NCBI RefSeq assembly: GCF_003205495.1
Contig: NZ_QJRX01000013.1
Coordinates: forward strand, 1-39,711
From: Aquipseudomonas alcaligenes
Lineage (GTDB): Bacteria > Pseudomonadota > Gammaproteobacteria > Pseudomonadales > Pseudomonadaceae
Direction of reading: 5' to 3'
Length of the DNA stretch: 39,711 nt
Part shown: positions 17,553-26,442 of the stretch, piece by piece
Numbering within the stretch: position 1 is the stretch's first letter
Layout of the letters: every line of letters begins with the position of its first letter
Notes under the pieces: model-generated
Seen by the model: only the letters and a program-made list of their open reading frames with translations
Told to the model about the DNA's origin: nothing
The model's database searches: none
Program-made: the position numbers and the translations under genes

Positions 17553-18645
17553 GCGCGCGGACTCCGGGGAAGCGTTGCGGCAGGTAGGGCTCGGGTGCCA
17601 GCGGCGCGGTTTCGCCGAACAGCTGGGCGATGAGCAGGTCGGCGCTGCCCGGCGCGGTAGTCACGCCCAGGCCTTCGTGGCCGACCGCCAGCCACAGGCC
17701 GCGGCGCTGCGGGTGCTCGCCGAGCAGCGGCAGGCCGTCCGGGCTGGCGGCGCGAAAGCCGGTCCAGGCGCGGATGCCGTTGAGCTTGGCCAGGCCCGGC
17801 ATGTAGTGCACGGCGCGGCGCAGCATCTTGGCCAGCATCCAGGGTTCGACCTCGGGGTCGAGGGTGCCGAACTGGCGCGAGGCGCCGATGAACAGCTGGC
17901 CGGTCGGCCGCGGCTGGATATTGGCGGCGGTCGAGGGGCCCGTGGCGTTGTGTGCGCTGGTGACGTAGCCCAGCTCCACCAGGGTGTGGCTGATGCGCCC
18001 CGGGTAGCGGTCGGTGATCAGCAGGTGGCCCTTCTTCGGTTCCACCGGCAGCTCCGGACAGAGTTCGGTGACGTGGGTGCCGCCGGCCAGGATCACCGCC
18101 TGGGCGCTCAGCCAGCTGCCGTCCTGCAGGCGCACACGGGCGCCGTCGACCTCGACCACCTGTGCCCGGCGCTGCTCGATCAGCGGGTGATCGAGCAGCC
18201 AGCGCGCGGCATTGGGGGCATAGAGGATGCCGTCGCCGCCGACCCGCAGGCCGCCGTGCAGGCCGTCGCGCAGCTCCGGTTCGGCGGCACGCAGGGCGCC
18301 GGCGCCGAGCAACTCGCAGTCCAGGCCGTGCTCGCGCAGCACCTGGTACTTGGCCTCGGCCACCGCCATCTCCTCGGCATTGGCGGCCAGCCACAGGGTG
18401 CCGTTCTGCCGGTAGGCGCAGTCCTCCGGCATCTCCCGTGCCCAGTCGCGCCAGCGCTGCACCGAGTACTGGCTGAGCGCCAGTTCGGCCGGGTTGTCGT
18501 CCAGTACGATCAGGTGGCCCATGCCGGCGGCGGTGGCGGCTCTCAGGCCGGCATCCAGCACCAGCACACGCTGGCCGCGCCTGGCCAGTTCGCGGGCGCA
18601 GGCGGCGCCGACGATGCCGCCACCGATGACGATCACGTCGCTCAC
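17545..18645 (-). CDS. D-hydroxyproline dehydrogenase, beta (DAO-family FAD) subunit
   Basis: A 366-residue D-amino-acid-oxidase-family flavoprotein, the catalytic subunit. N-terminal FAD motif DVIVIGGGIVGAACARELARRG; near the C terminus GFRAASPDGLPLLG and AVGHEGLGVTTAPGSADL, typical of glycine oxidase/ThiO-like enzymes. It starts at GTG 18645 in a GTGA overlap with the epimerase stop codon, so any longer reading in this frame is spurious. Its substrate would be the D-isomer made by the epimerase just upstream. It is likely to act at the membrane, feeding electrons to the respiratory chain, as is known for this enzyme group. Confidence 0.88.
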   Translation of the reverse strand: MSDVIVIGGGIVGAACARELARRGQRVLVLDAGLRAATAAGMGHLIVLDDNPAELALSQYSVQRWRDWAREMPEDCAYRQNGTLWLAANAEEMAVAEAKYQVLREHGLDCELLGAGALRAAEPELRDGLHGGLRVGGDGILYAPNAARWLLDHPLIEQRRAQVVEVDGARVRLQDGSWLSAQAVILAGGTHVTELCPELPVEPKKGHLLITDRYPGRISHTLVELGYVTSAHNATGPSTAANIQPRPTGQLFIGASRQFGTLDPEVEPWMLAKMLRRAVHYMPGLAKLNGIRAWTGFRAASPDGLPLLGEHPQRRGLWLAVGHEGLGVTTAPGSADLLIAQLFGETAPLAPEPYLPQRFPGVRAHA

Positions 18646-19577
18646 AGGCGAATGCCCCAGGCGAAGGGGTCGTCCGCCTCGATCAGCAGGGTGGCTTCGG
18701 CGCTGAGGTGCGCGCGGCCGCGGATGGTGGGGATGATGCGGCGGCCTTCGGCGTGCTCGTAGTGGGTCTCGAACTGGCTGCCGATCACGCTGGCCTGGCG
18801 CCACAGCTGGCCCGGCTGCAGCTTGCCGTCGGCGGCCAGGCAGGCCAGCTTGGCGCTGGTGCCGGTGCCGCAGGGCGAGCGGTCGTAGGCCTTGCCCGGG
18901 CAAAGCACGAAGTTGCGGCTGTCGGCCTCGGCGTCGTCGGCGAACAGCTCGATATGGTCGATCAGGCCGCCGTCCTCGCCGCGCAGGCCCTGGTCTTCCA
19001 GAGCCTGCTGCACGGCCACCGAGTAGGCGGTGAGCGCCTCCAGGTTGTCGCCGACGACGCGCAGGCCGTGGTCTGAGATCAGGAAGAACCAGTTGCCGCC
19101 CCAGGCGATATCGCCGACTACTTGGCCGTGCCCCGGCACCTCGACCGCGACCGCCTGGCGGTAGCGGTAGGCCGGCACGTTGCGCACGCTCACCGAGCGG
19201 TCGTCGTGCAGGGTGGCCTCGACGGTGCCGACCGGCGTCTCGATCTTGTGCACGCCCGGGCCGATGCGCCCCAGGTGGGCCAGCGAGACCACCAGGCCGA
19301 TGGTGCCGTGGCCGCACATGCCGAGGTAGCCGCTGTTGTTGAAGAAGATCACTCCGGCACAGGCGGCAGGGTCGACCGGCTCGCAGAGCAGGGCGCCGAC
19401 CAGCACGTCGCTGCCGCGCGGCTCCAGCACCGTGGCGGCGCGCCAGGCGTCGAAGCGCTCGGCGAGCAGCTGGCGGCGCTCGGCCATGCTGCCGCGGCCG
19501 AGGTCGGGAAAGCCGTCGAGAACCAGGCGAGTCGGTTCACCGCCGGTGTGCGAGTCGAGTACACGGATGCGTTGCAT
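18642..19577 (-). CDS. lhpA: 4-Hydroxyproline 2-epimerase (Cys/Cys type)
   Basis: Cofactor-independent epimerase (311 aa) interconverting trans-4-hydroxy-L-proline and cis-4-hydroxy-D-proline. The two catalytic cysteines are Cys88 in MCGHGT and Cys236 in DRSPCGTGTS, at the family's usual numbering. The N terminus RIRVLDSHTGGEPTRLV is diagnostic. ATG 19577 is preferred; upstream residues to 19646 are unconserved. It is the first enzyme of the pathway and the first gene of the epimerase-beta-gamma-alpha run, with a 4-bp overlap into beta. The 112 bp between it and the GntR gene hold a small inverted repeat (19656-19673) but no copy of the CGTATACG operator. Confidence 0.93.
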   Translation of the reverse strand: MQRIRVLDSHTGGEPTRLVLDGFPDLGRGSMAERRQLLAERFDAWRAATVLEPRGSDVLVGALLCEPVDPAACAGVIFFNNSGYLGMCGHGTIGLVVSLAHLGRIGPGVHKIETPVGTVEATLHDDRSVSVRNVPAYRYRQAVAVEVPGHGQVVGDIAWGGNWFFLISDHGLRVVGDNLEALTAYSVAVQQALEDQGLRGEDGGLIDHIELFADDAEADSRNFVLCPGKAYDRSPCGTGTSAKLACLAADGKLQPGQLWRQASVIGSQFETHYEHAEGRRIIPTIRGRAHLSAEATLLIEADDPFAWGIRL

Positions 19578-19655
19578 GGGCGGCCCCTGCCGATGAGTGG
19601 ATACCGGCAAGGTTGCCGCCGCGCGGGCGTCGGCGGCTTGAGTCATTTAGCGCGC

Positions 19656-19673
19656 GCCGATGACGAAATCGGC
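19656..19673. promoter_or_regulatory. Inverted repeat upstream of the epimerase gene
   Basis: GCCGAT, GACGAA spacer, ATCGGC. It is located in the short gap between the GntR and epimerase genes. It could be an activator site (for example for the AraC protein) or a weak hairpin; there is no T-run. The evidence is positional only. Confidence 0.35.
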
Positions 19674-19689
19674 ACAGCGCTACGGACGC

Positions 19690-20361
19690 TCAGAGGCGGT
19701 TGGGCAGGTGCTCGTAAAGCGTCTGGCAGACCCCACCGATGTGCTCCTCGATCAGCTGCGCGGCCCGCTCGGCGTCGCCGGCACGGCAGGCGGCGATGAT
19801 CTCGCGGTGCTCGTGGTCGGCGCGCTCCTTGCCCTCGGACAGGCTCATCTGCATGCGTAGGTAGCGCTCCAGCTTGTCGTGGATCGAGCGGATCAGGCCG
19901 ACCAGAAAGGGCCGTTGTGCCGGTTCGTAGAGGCAGGCGTGCAGCTGCCAGTTGAGCTCGGCCCAGCGGCCGACGTCTTCCTCGCCGAGGAAGGCGGCGC
20001 AGATGCGCTCGGCTTCGGCGAAGGTGGCCTCGCTCATGTTCGGTACTGCCAGGCGGATCGCCCGCGTTTCCAGCAGCACGCGCACCTCGAACATCTGCGC
20101 CAGCTCCGGCTCGGAGATGCGCGTGACCACCGCGCCCTTGTTGCGCTGGAACATCACCAGGCCCTCGGCCTCCAGGCGCTTGAGCGCCTCGCGCACGGGG
20201 ATCTTGCTGACGTTGAACAGCCCGGCGATGTCGTCCTGGCGGATCGGCTCGTCCTCGGCGAACTGCCCGGAGATGATCGCGTCGCGCAGGTGCTTGGCGA
20301 TGACCTCGGAGGCCGAGGGAGCTATCCCCAGGTTGGGGGCATTGAAGCGAGGTAGGGGCAC
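19690..20361 (-). CDS. GntR/FCD-family regulator of the hydroxyproline block
   Basis: A 223-residue regulator. Residues about 12-75 are the GntR winged helix (SEVIAKHLRDAIISGQF, SKIPVREALKRLEAEGLV, GAVVTRIS). Residues about 85-210 are the all-helical FCD ligand domain with metal-site histidines (LNWQLHACLYEPA, ADHEHREII). It starts with GTG at 20361. An operator copy lies 35 bp upstream of its start, so it is probably autoregulated, and two more copies face the transporter and deaminase operons. A hydroxyproline-pathway compound is the probable inducer, by inference. It is co-directional with the epimerase operon, 112 bp upstream. Confidence 0.88.
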   Translation of the reverse strand: MPLPRFNAPNLGIAPSASEVIAKHLRDAIISGQFAEDEPIRQDDIAGLFNVSKIPVREALKRLEAEGLVMFQRNKGAVVTRISEPELAQMFEVRVLLETRAIRLAVPNMSEATFAEAERICAAFLGEEDVGRWAELNWQLHACLYEPAQRPFLVGLIRSIHDKLERYLRMQMSLSEGKERADHEHREIIAACRAGDAERAAQLIEEHIGGVCQTLYEHLPNRL

Positions 20362-20395
20362 GGCGCGTCACCGAGTCGAGTGGGCGATGGTGCGA

Positions 20396-20411
20396 ATATC
20401 ATATACGAAAT
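20396..20411 (-). promoter_or_regulatory. GntR/FCD-type operator in the gntR promoter
   Basis: Read on the minus strand, ATTTCGTATATGATAT differs from the 14975 site by one base. It embeds TATGAT, a good -10 element, so repressor binding would occlude the gntR promoter. It lies between the stop of the LysR gene (20427) and the GntR start (20361). Confidence 0.78.
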
Positions 20412-20426
20412 TCCCTGGCTGCCAGT

Positions 20427-21368
20427 TCAGTCACTCATGCCGAAGCGCCGTTCCAGTGCGGCGATCTGCGCCCGCTCCTGGCGGATGAAGTCGCGGAAGG
20501 CCTGGGCCACCGGCGACAGGTGTTTGCCGCGCGGGTGCACCACGCACCAGCTGCGCTGCAGCGGCAGCTCCGCCACCGGCAGTTCCCGCAGCAAACCCTG
20601 GGCCAGTTCCAGGCGCGCGGCGTGGCGCGGCAGCAGGGCCAGGCCGAGGCCGGCGATGGCGCCCTCCACCTGCGACTCGGTGGAGCCCACCTCCAGGGTC
20701 TGGGCGAAGTGCGCGCGCTTCTGGTGGCAGTACTCCTCGCAGGCCTTGCGCGTGCCCGAGCCGGGCTCGCGCACCAGCAGGGGATAGGCGCCGAGATCGG
20801 CCAGACGCAGTTGCTCCCGGGCACACAGGGGGTGCTGCGGTGGCGCCACGGCGATGATCGGGTTGGTCAGGAAGGGGAAGAAGTCCAGCGCCTGGTCGCC
20901 GGGCGGCTGCGACATGATCAGCAGATCGTCGCGGCTCACCGACAGGCGCCGCACCGCCTGGGCGTGGTTGACCACCACCAGCTGCAGGCTGACCTCCGGG
21001 TGCTGCGCGCGGAAGGCGGCGAACAGGTGCGGCACCAGATACTTGGCGCTGGATTCCACGGCCAGGCTCAGCTGGCCCTGCAGCGAGCCCTGCAGGTCGG
21101 AGAGCTGCATGTCGAGCGCCTCCAGGCGGCCGAACACGTCCTCGCTGGCGCGCAGCAGGGCCTCGGCGGCGGGCGTCAGGTAGAGCTTCTTCGCGACGTA
21201 GTCGAACAGCGGCTGGCCGAGCAGCTCCTCCAGCTGGCGGATCTGCAGGCTCACGGCCGGCTGGGTCAGCGCCATCTCCTCCGCCGCGCGGCTGTAGGAG
21301 CGGCTCTCGCACACCGCACGAAAGATCTGCAGCTGGCGAAAAGTCATCCGCATCAATGACTTGCGCAT
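20427..21368 (-). CDS. LysR-family regulator next to pyruvate carboxylase (PycR-like)
   Basis: A 313-residue LysR regulator. N-terminal winged helix MTFRQLQIFRAVCESRSYSRAAEEMALTQPAVSLQIRQLEE; effector domain about 95-300 with the REPGSGTRKACEEY segment found in CysB/CbbR-type members. ATG 21368 has GGGAA upstream; ATG 21347 begins the conserved domain itself and is an alternative. It is divergent from pycA, as in the P. aeruginosa PA5437-PA5436 arrangement, and probably controls it. The effector is unknown; CbbR-like resemblance hints at a C2-C4 metabolite, but that is inference. Confidence 0.85.
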   Translation of the reverse strand: MRKSLMRMTFRQLQIFRAVCESRSYSRAAEEMALTQPAVSLQIRQLEELLGQPLFDYVAKKLYLTPAAEALLRASEDVFGRLEALDMQLSDLQGSLQGQLSLAVESSAKYLVPHLFAAFRAQHPEVSLQLVVVNHAQAVRRLSVSRDDLLIMSQPPGDQALDFFPFLTNPIIAVAPPQHPLCAREQLRLADLGAYPLLVREPGSGTRKACEEYCHQKRAHFAQTLEVGSTESQVEGAIAGLGLALLPRHAARLELAQGLLRELPVAELPLQRSWCVVHPRGKHLSPVAQAFRDFIRQERAQIAALERRFGMSD

Positions 21369-21557
21369 TCTTATCGGTTCCCGGGAGAGGCCTTGTCGGA
21401 CAAATATAAGTCTTTACTAATGTTCATCCCAACAAATATTGATTTTGGTTAATCGAGCGGCGGGCGTAGGGTAATCGCAAGACCGCCGTGGCCTGTGCGG
21501 TCATTCGCGGACCGCCCTGTCGCGGTCCTTTGCTCACGTGATCGAGGAACCAGGCTC
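21369..21557. promoter_or_regulatory. Divergent promoter region between pycR-like gene and pycA
   Basis: This 189-bp gap is much more AT-rich than its surroundings at 21400-21455 (ATATAAGTCTTTACTAATG, ACAAATATTGATTTTGG), as expected for a LysR-controlled divergent promoter. I cannot fix a single T-N11-A operator. GAGGAA at 21544-21549 serves the pycA GTG start. Confidence 0.55.
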
Positions 21558-22973
<1,416 letters not shown>

Positions 22974-22983
22974 GGATCAGAAC

Positions 22984-24792
22984 ATGACTAAGAAAATTAC
23001 CGTCACCGACACCATCCTGCGCGATGCCCACCAGTCGCTGATCGCCACGCGCATGCGCACCGAGGACATGCTGCCGATCTGCGACAAGCTCGACCGCGTC
23101 GGCTACTGGTCGCTGGAAGTCTGGGGCGGCGCCACCTTCGACGCCTGCGTGCGTTTCCTCAAGGAAGACCCTTGGGAGCGCCTGCGCAAGCTGCGCGCCG
23201 CGCTGCCCAACACGCGCCTGCAGATGCTCCTGCGCGGACAGAACCTGCTCGGCTACCGCCACTACAGCGACGACGTGGTGCGCGCCTTCGTGGCGAAAGC
23301 TGCCGTGAATGGCATCGACGTGTTCCGCATCTTCGACGCGATGAACGACGTTCGTAACCTGCGCGTCGCCATCGAGGCGGTGAAGGCCGCCGGCAAGCAC
23401 GCCCAGGGCACCCTTGCCTACACCACCAGCCCGGTGCACACCGTGGCCGCCTATGTCGAGCAGGCCAGGGCCATGCAGGCCATGGGCATCGACTCCATCG
23501 CGATCAAGGACATGGCCGGCCTGCTCACCCCCTACGCCACCTTCGAGCTGGTCAAGGCGCTCAAGGCCGAGGTCGACCTGCCGGTGTTCGTGCACAGCCA
23601 CGACACCGCCGGCATGGGCGCCATGTGCCAGCTCAAGGCCATCGAGGCCGGCGCCGACCATATCGACACCGCCATCTCCAGCTTCGCCTGGGGCACCAGC
23701 CACCCGGGCACCGAGTCGATGGTTGCCGCCCTGCGCGGCACGCCGTTCGATACCGGCCTGGACCTGGAGCTGATCCAGGAGATCGGCATGTACTTCCACG
23801 CCGTGCGCAAGAAGTACCACCAGTTCGAGAGCGAGTTCACCGCCGTGGATACCCGCGTGCAGGTCAACCAGGTGCCGGGCGGCATGATGTCCAACCTGGC
23901 CAACCAGCTGAAGGAGCAGGGCGCGCTGAACCGCATCAACGAAGTGTTCGCCGAGATCCCGAAAGTGCGCGAGGACCTCGGCTTCCCGCCCCTGGTCACC
24001 CCGACCTCGCAGATCGTCGGCACCCAGGCGGTGTTCAACGTGCTCGCCGGTGAGCGCTACAAGACCATCACCAATGAGGTGAAGCTGTATCTGCAGGGTC
24101 GCTACGGCAAGGCTCCGGGCAAGGTCGACGAGCAGCTGCGCAAGCGTGCCATCGGCAACGAGGAAGTCATCGACGTGCGCCCGGCCGACCTGCTCAAGCC
24201 GGAGATGGCCAAGCTGCGCGAGGAGATCGGCGCCCTGGCCAAGTCCGAGGAGGACGTGCTGACCTACGCCATGTTCCCCGACATCGGCCGCAAGTTCCTC
24301 GAGGAACGCGCCGCCGGCACGCTCAAGCCCGAGGCCCTGCTGCCGCTGCCGCAGGCCGGCGGCGCGGCACCGGTGGGCGGCGAGGGCGTGCCCACCGAGT
24401 TCGTGGTTGACGTGCACGGCGAGAGCTACCGCGTGGACATCACCGGCGTCGGCGTGAAGGGCGACGGCAAGCGCCACTTCTACCTGTCCATCGACGGCAT
24501 GCCGGAAGAGGTGGTGTTCGAGCCGCTCAACGACTTCGTCGCCGGGGCCGGCGGCAAGCGCAAGCAGGCCAGCGCGCCGGGCGATGTGTCCACCACCATG
24601 CCGGGCAACATCGTCGACGTGCTGGTCAAGGAAGGTGATGTGGTGAAGGCCGGCCAGGCCGTGCTGATCACCGAGGCGATGAAGATGGAGACCGAGGTGC
24701 AGGCGCCCATCGCCGGCACGGTCAAGGCCGTGCACGTGGCCAAGGGTGACCGGGTCAACCCCGGCGAAGTCCTAGTCGAGATCGACGCTTAA
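22984..24792 (+). CDS. pycB: Pyruvate carboxylase subunit B (carboxyltransferase + biotin carrier)
   Basis: A 602-residue subunit. Residues about 5-300 are the TIM-barrel carboxyltransferase (VTDTILRDAHQS, VHSHDTAGMG with metal-binding His pair), followed by the conserved helical domain and a C-terminal biotinyl domain with EAMKMETEV, biotin on Lys567. It is often annotated oxaloacetate decarboxylase alpha (oadA) because the sequences are alike. There are no oadB/oadG sodium-pump genes here, and the adjacent biotin carboxylase makes pyruvate carboxylase the right call. A strong terminator follows within 7 bp. Confidence 0.94.
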   Translation: MTKKITVTDTILRDAHQSLIATRMRTEDMLPICDKLDRVGYWSLEVWGGATFDACVRFLKEDPWERLRKLRAALPNTRLQMLLRGQNLLGYRHYSDDVVRAFVAKAAVNGIDVFRIFDAMNDVRNLRVAIEAVKAAGKHAQGTLAYTTSPVHTVAAYVEQARAMQAMGIDSIAIKDMAGLLTPYATFELVKALKAEVDLPVFVHSHDTAGMGAMCQLKAIEAGADHIDTAISSFAWGTSHPGTESMVAALRGTPFDTGLDLELIQEIGMYFHAVRKKYHQFESEFTAVDTRVQVNQVPGGMMSNLANQLKEQGALNRINEVFAEIPKVREDLGFPPLVTPTSQIVGTQAVFNVLAGERYKTITNEVKLYLQGRYGKAPGKVDEQLRKRAIGNEEVIDVRPADLLKPEMAKLREEIGALAKSEEDVLTYAMFPDIGRKFLEERAAGTLKPEALLPLPQAGGAAPVGGEGVPTEFVVDVHGESYRVDITGVGVKGDGKRHFYLSIDGMPEEVVFEPLNDFVAGAGGKRKQASAPGDVSTTMPGNIVDVLVKEGDVVKAGQAVLITEAMKMETEVQAPIAGTVKAVHVAKGDRVNPGEVLVEIDA

Positions 24793-24798
24793 GTCCCC

Positions 24799-24823
24799 GG
24801 GGCGCGCAGGCGCCCCTTTTTTT
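24799..24823 (+). terminator. Rho-independent terminator after pycB
   Basis: GGGGCGC, GCAG loop, GCGCCCC then seven T residues. It separates pycAB from the bicarbonate transporter gene that begins 24 bp later, so sbtA depends on read-through or a promoter in a very short gap. Confidence 0.9.
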
Positions 24824-24846
24824 GCCCGCGAAACAGGAGGTGTTTG

Positions 24847-25782
24847 TTGGATCCGGTGGTGCTGTTCTTCGTCTTCGGTCTGGTCGCCGGGCTGCTGAAG
24901 AGCGAGTTGAAGTTGCCGGCGGCGTTGTACGAAACCCTGTCGATCATCCTGCTCCTGGCCATCGGCCTGCACGGTGGCGTGGAGCTGGCCGAGCAGGCCA
25001 GCGTGCAGCTGCTCGGCCAGGCCGGGCTGGTGCTGCTGCTCGGCATCGGTCTGCCGCTGCTGGCCTTCGTCCTGCTGCGCGGCCTGCGCTTCGACCGGGT
25101 CAATGCGGCGGCGGTGGCGGCGCACTACGGCTCAGTCAGCGCCGGTACCTTCGCCGTGGTGGTGGCCTTCCTGGTGTCGCGGCAGATCAGCTTCGAGAGC
25201 TACATGCCGCTGTTCGTGGCGATCCTGGAGATCCCGGCGATTCTGGTCGGCATCCTCCTGGCCAAGGGCGTCAGCCGTGGCACCGACTGGAAGGAGCTGG
25301 GCCGCGAGATCTTCCTCGGCAAGAGCATCATGCTGCTGCTCGGCGGCCTGGTGATCGGCGCCGTCGCCGGCAAGGAGGCGATCAAGCCGCTGGAGCCGCT
25401 GTACACCAGCATGTTCAAGCCGGTGCTGGCGTTCTTCCTGCTGGAGATGGGCCTGATCGCCTCCAGCCAGCTCGGCGCGCTCCGGCAGTTCGGCCTGCGC
25501 CTGGCGGCGTTTGCCCTGCTCATGCCGCTGCTCGGCGCGCTGGTCGGCGCCCTGCTGGCGCGCTTCATGGGCCTCAGCCTGGGCGGTACGGCGATGCTCG
25601 CCACCCTGGCCGCCTCGGCCTCCTACATCGCCGTGCCGGCGGCGCTGCGCCTGGCCCTGCCCGAGGCCAACCCGTCTCTGTCGCTGACCGCCTCGCTGGG
25701 CATCACCTTTCCCTTCAATATCCTCATCGGCATACCGCTGTACCTGGCGCTGGCCGAGCAACTGATCGCCTGGGGGCTCTGA
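24847..25782 (+). CDS. SbtA-type sodium-dependent bicarbonate permease
   Basis: Inner-membrane protein of 311 aa with about ten helices. It carries the SbtA family signatures HYGSVSAGTF, SASYIAVPAALRLALP and LGITFPFN, which form the pseudo-symmetric substrate/sodium sites in cyanobacterial SbtA. The start is TTG 24847, six bases after a perfect AGGAGG (24835-24840); the neighbouring TTG 24844 is too close. The chain is shorter than the about 370-residue cyanobacterial proteins, mainly because the cytosolic loop between the two halves is short (VSRGTDWKELG). It sits directly after pycAB and one base before a PII-like gene. Supplying bicarbonate to pyruvate carboxylase is my inference. Confidence 0.85.
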   Translation: MDPVVLFFVFGLVAGLLKSELKLPAALYETLSIILLLAIGLHGGVELAEQASVQLLGQAGLVLLLGIGLPLLAFVLLRGLRFDRVNAAAVAAHYGSVSAGTFAVVVAFLVSRQISFESYMPLFVAILEIPAILVGILLAKGVSRGTDWKELGREIFLGKSIMLLLGGLVIGAVAGKEAIKPLEPLYTSMFKPVLAFFLLEMGLIASSQLGALRQFGLRLAAFALLMPLLGALVGALLARFMGLSLGGTAMLATLAASASYIAVPAALRLALPEANPSLSLTASLGITFPFNILIGIPLYLALAEQLIAWGL

Positions 25783-25783
25783 G

Positions 25784-26086
25784 ATGGACACGCATAACCG
25801 CACCCTGCTCACCGTGGTCGGCGAGGCCGCGCTGGAGAAGAAGCTGGTGGCCGACCTGGAGGCGCTCGGCGCGCCGGGCTGGACCATCTCCGACGCCCGT
25901 GGCCGCGGTGCCCGGGGCGTGCGCAGCGCCGGCTGGGACACCGAGGGCAACATCCGCCTGGAAGTGATCTGCAACCGTGACCTGGCCGAGCGCATCGCCG
26001 AGCACCTGCAGCAGCGCTACTACGCCAACTACGCGATGGTCTGCTACCTCTCCGAGGTGCAGGTGCTGCGCCCGGAGAAGTTCTAG
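25784..26086 (+). CDS. PII-like protein, SbtB-type partner of the bicarbonate permease
   Basis: A 100-residue protein with the ferredoxin-like beta-alpha-beta layout of PII proteins. A first strand RTLLTVVGEAALEKKLVADLEALG is followed by a T-loop-like stretch GRGARGVRSAGWDTEGNIRLEVICN and a second helix RIAEHLQQRYYANYAMVCYLSEVQVL. Cyanobacterial SbtB binds adenine nucleotides and plugs SbtA. The C-terminal CGPxGC redox hairpin of some SbtB proteins is missing here. Its ATG follows the sbtA stop by one base, so it is co-translated. A role in gating the permease by AMP/cAMP/ATP status is inferred from family and position. Confidence 0.78.
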   Translation: MDTHNRTLLTVVGEAALEKKLVADLEALGAPGWTISDARGRGARGVRSAGWDTEGNIRLEVICNRDLAERIAEHLQQRYYANYAMVCYLSEVQVLRPEKF

Positions 26087-26115
26087 CCGGTCGAGGCGAG
26101 GGTGCCTCGGCGCTG

Positions 26116-26175
26116 GTAGCCCGGATGCAATCCGGGAGCGGGGTAGTCTGTTCCCCCGGATTGCATCCGGGCTAC
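26116..26175. repeat. Inverted pair of REP elements
   Basis: GTAGCCCGGATGCAATCCGG (G) at 26116-26136 is repeated as its exact complement at 26155-26175, giving a 21-bp perfect inverted repeat around 18 bp. One half also appears at 100-121. This is the Pseudomonas REP/BIME arrangement between convergent transcription units. Confidence 0.85.
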
Positions 26176-26182
26176 GGGCAAC

Positions 26183-26208
26183 AAAAAGGGGAGCCGCGGC
26201 TCCCCTTT
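26183..26208. terminator. Bidirectional terminator between sbtB-like and DUF1127 genes
   Basis: GGGGAGCC, GC, GGCTCCCC flanked by AAAAA on the left and TTT on the right. It therefore works for the plus-strand sbt transcript and, with the stronger T-run, for the minus-strand DUF1127 transcript. Confidence 0.85.
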
Positions 26209-26226
26209 CTCATGCGTTCGTGGCGA

Positions 26227-26442
26227 TCAGCGCCAGAACGGCTTGCTGACTTCGGCGGCGCGCTCGTGCAGGCTGATGCCGGCGTCGGCCAGCAGGCGCT
26301 CGTCCAGGCGCGCCAGCTCGCGGCGGCTGGTGATGCGGCGCTGCCACAGCAGCAGGGTGCCCAGCACGCGCAGGGGCAGGTGGCTGCCGCCGGCCGGGGA
26401 CTGTTGGTGGAACATGAGGTCGGAACTGAGGGTACGTTCCAT
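26227..26442 (-). CDS. DUF1127 small protein
   Basis: A 71-residue basic protein whose C-terminal half RELARLDERLLADAGISLHE is the YjiS-like DUF1127 motif; LRVLGTLLLWQRRI precedes it. DUF1127 proteins are small, arginine-rich and of mostly unknown role, with links to RNA and phosphate/carbon metabolism in alphaproteobacteria. AAGGAAG precedes the ATG. It is transcribed alone from the AT-rich region 26443-26640. Confidence 0.85.
   Translation of the reverse strand: MERTLSSDLMFHQQSPAGGSHLPLRVLGTLLLWQRRITSRRELARLDERLLADAGISLHERAAEVSKPFWR

Noticed and set aside
19656..19673. Terminator after gntR
   Set aside because: The GCCGAT/ATCGGC stem is only 6 bp and no T-run follows on the minus strand, so termination is not supported.
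22984..24792. Sodium-pumping oxaloacetate decarboxylase alpha subunit (oadA)
   Set aside because: The sequence fits the family, but the partner gene is a biotin carboxylase and no beta or gamma pump subunits are present, so pyruvate carboxylase B is preferred.
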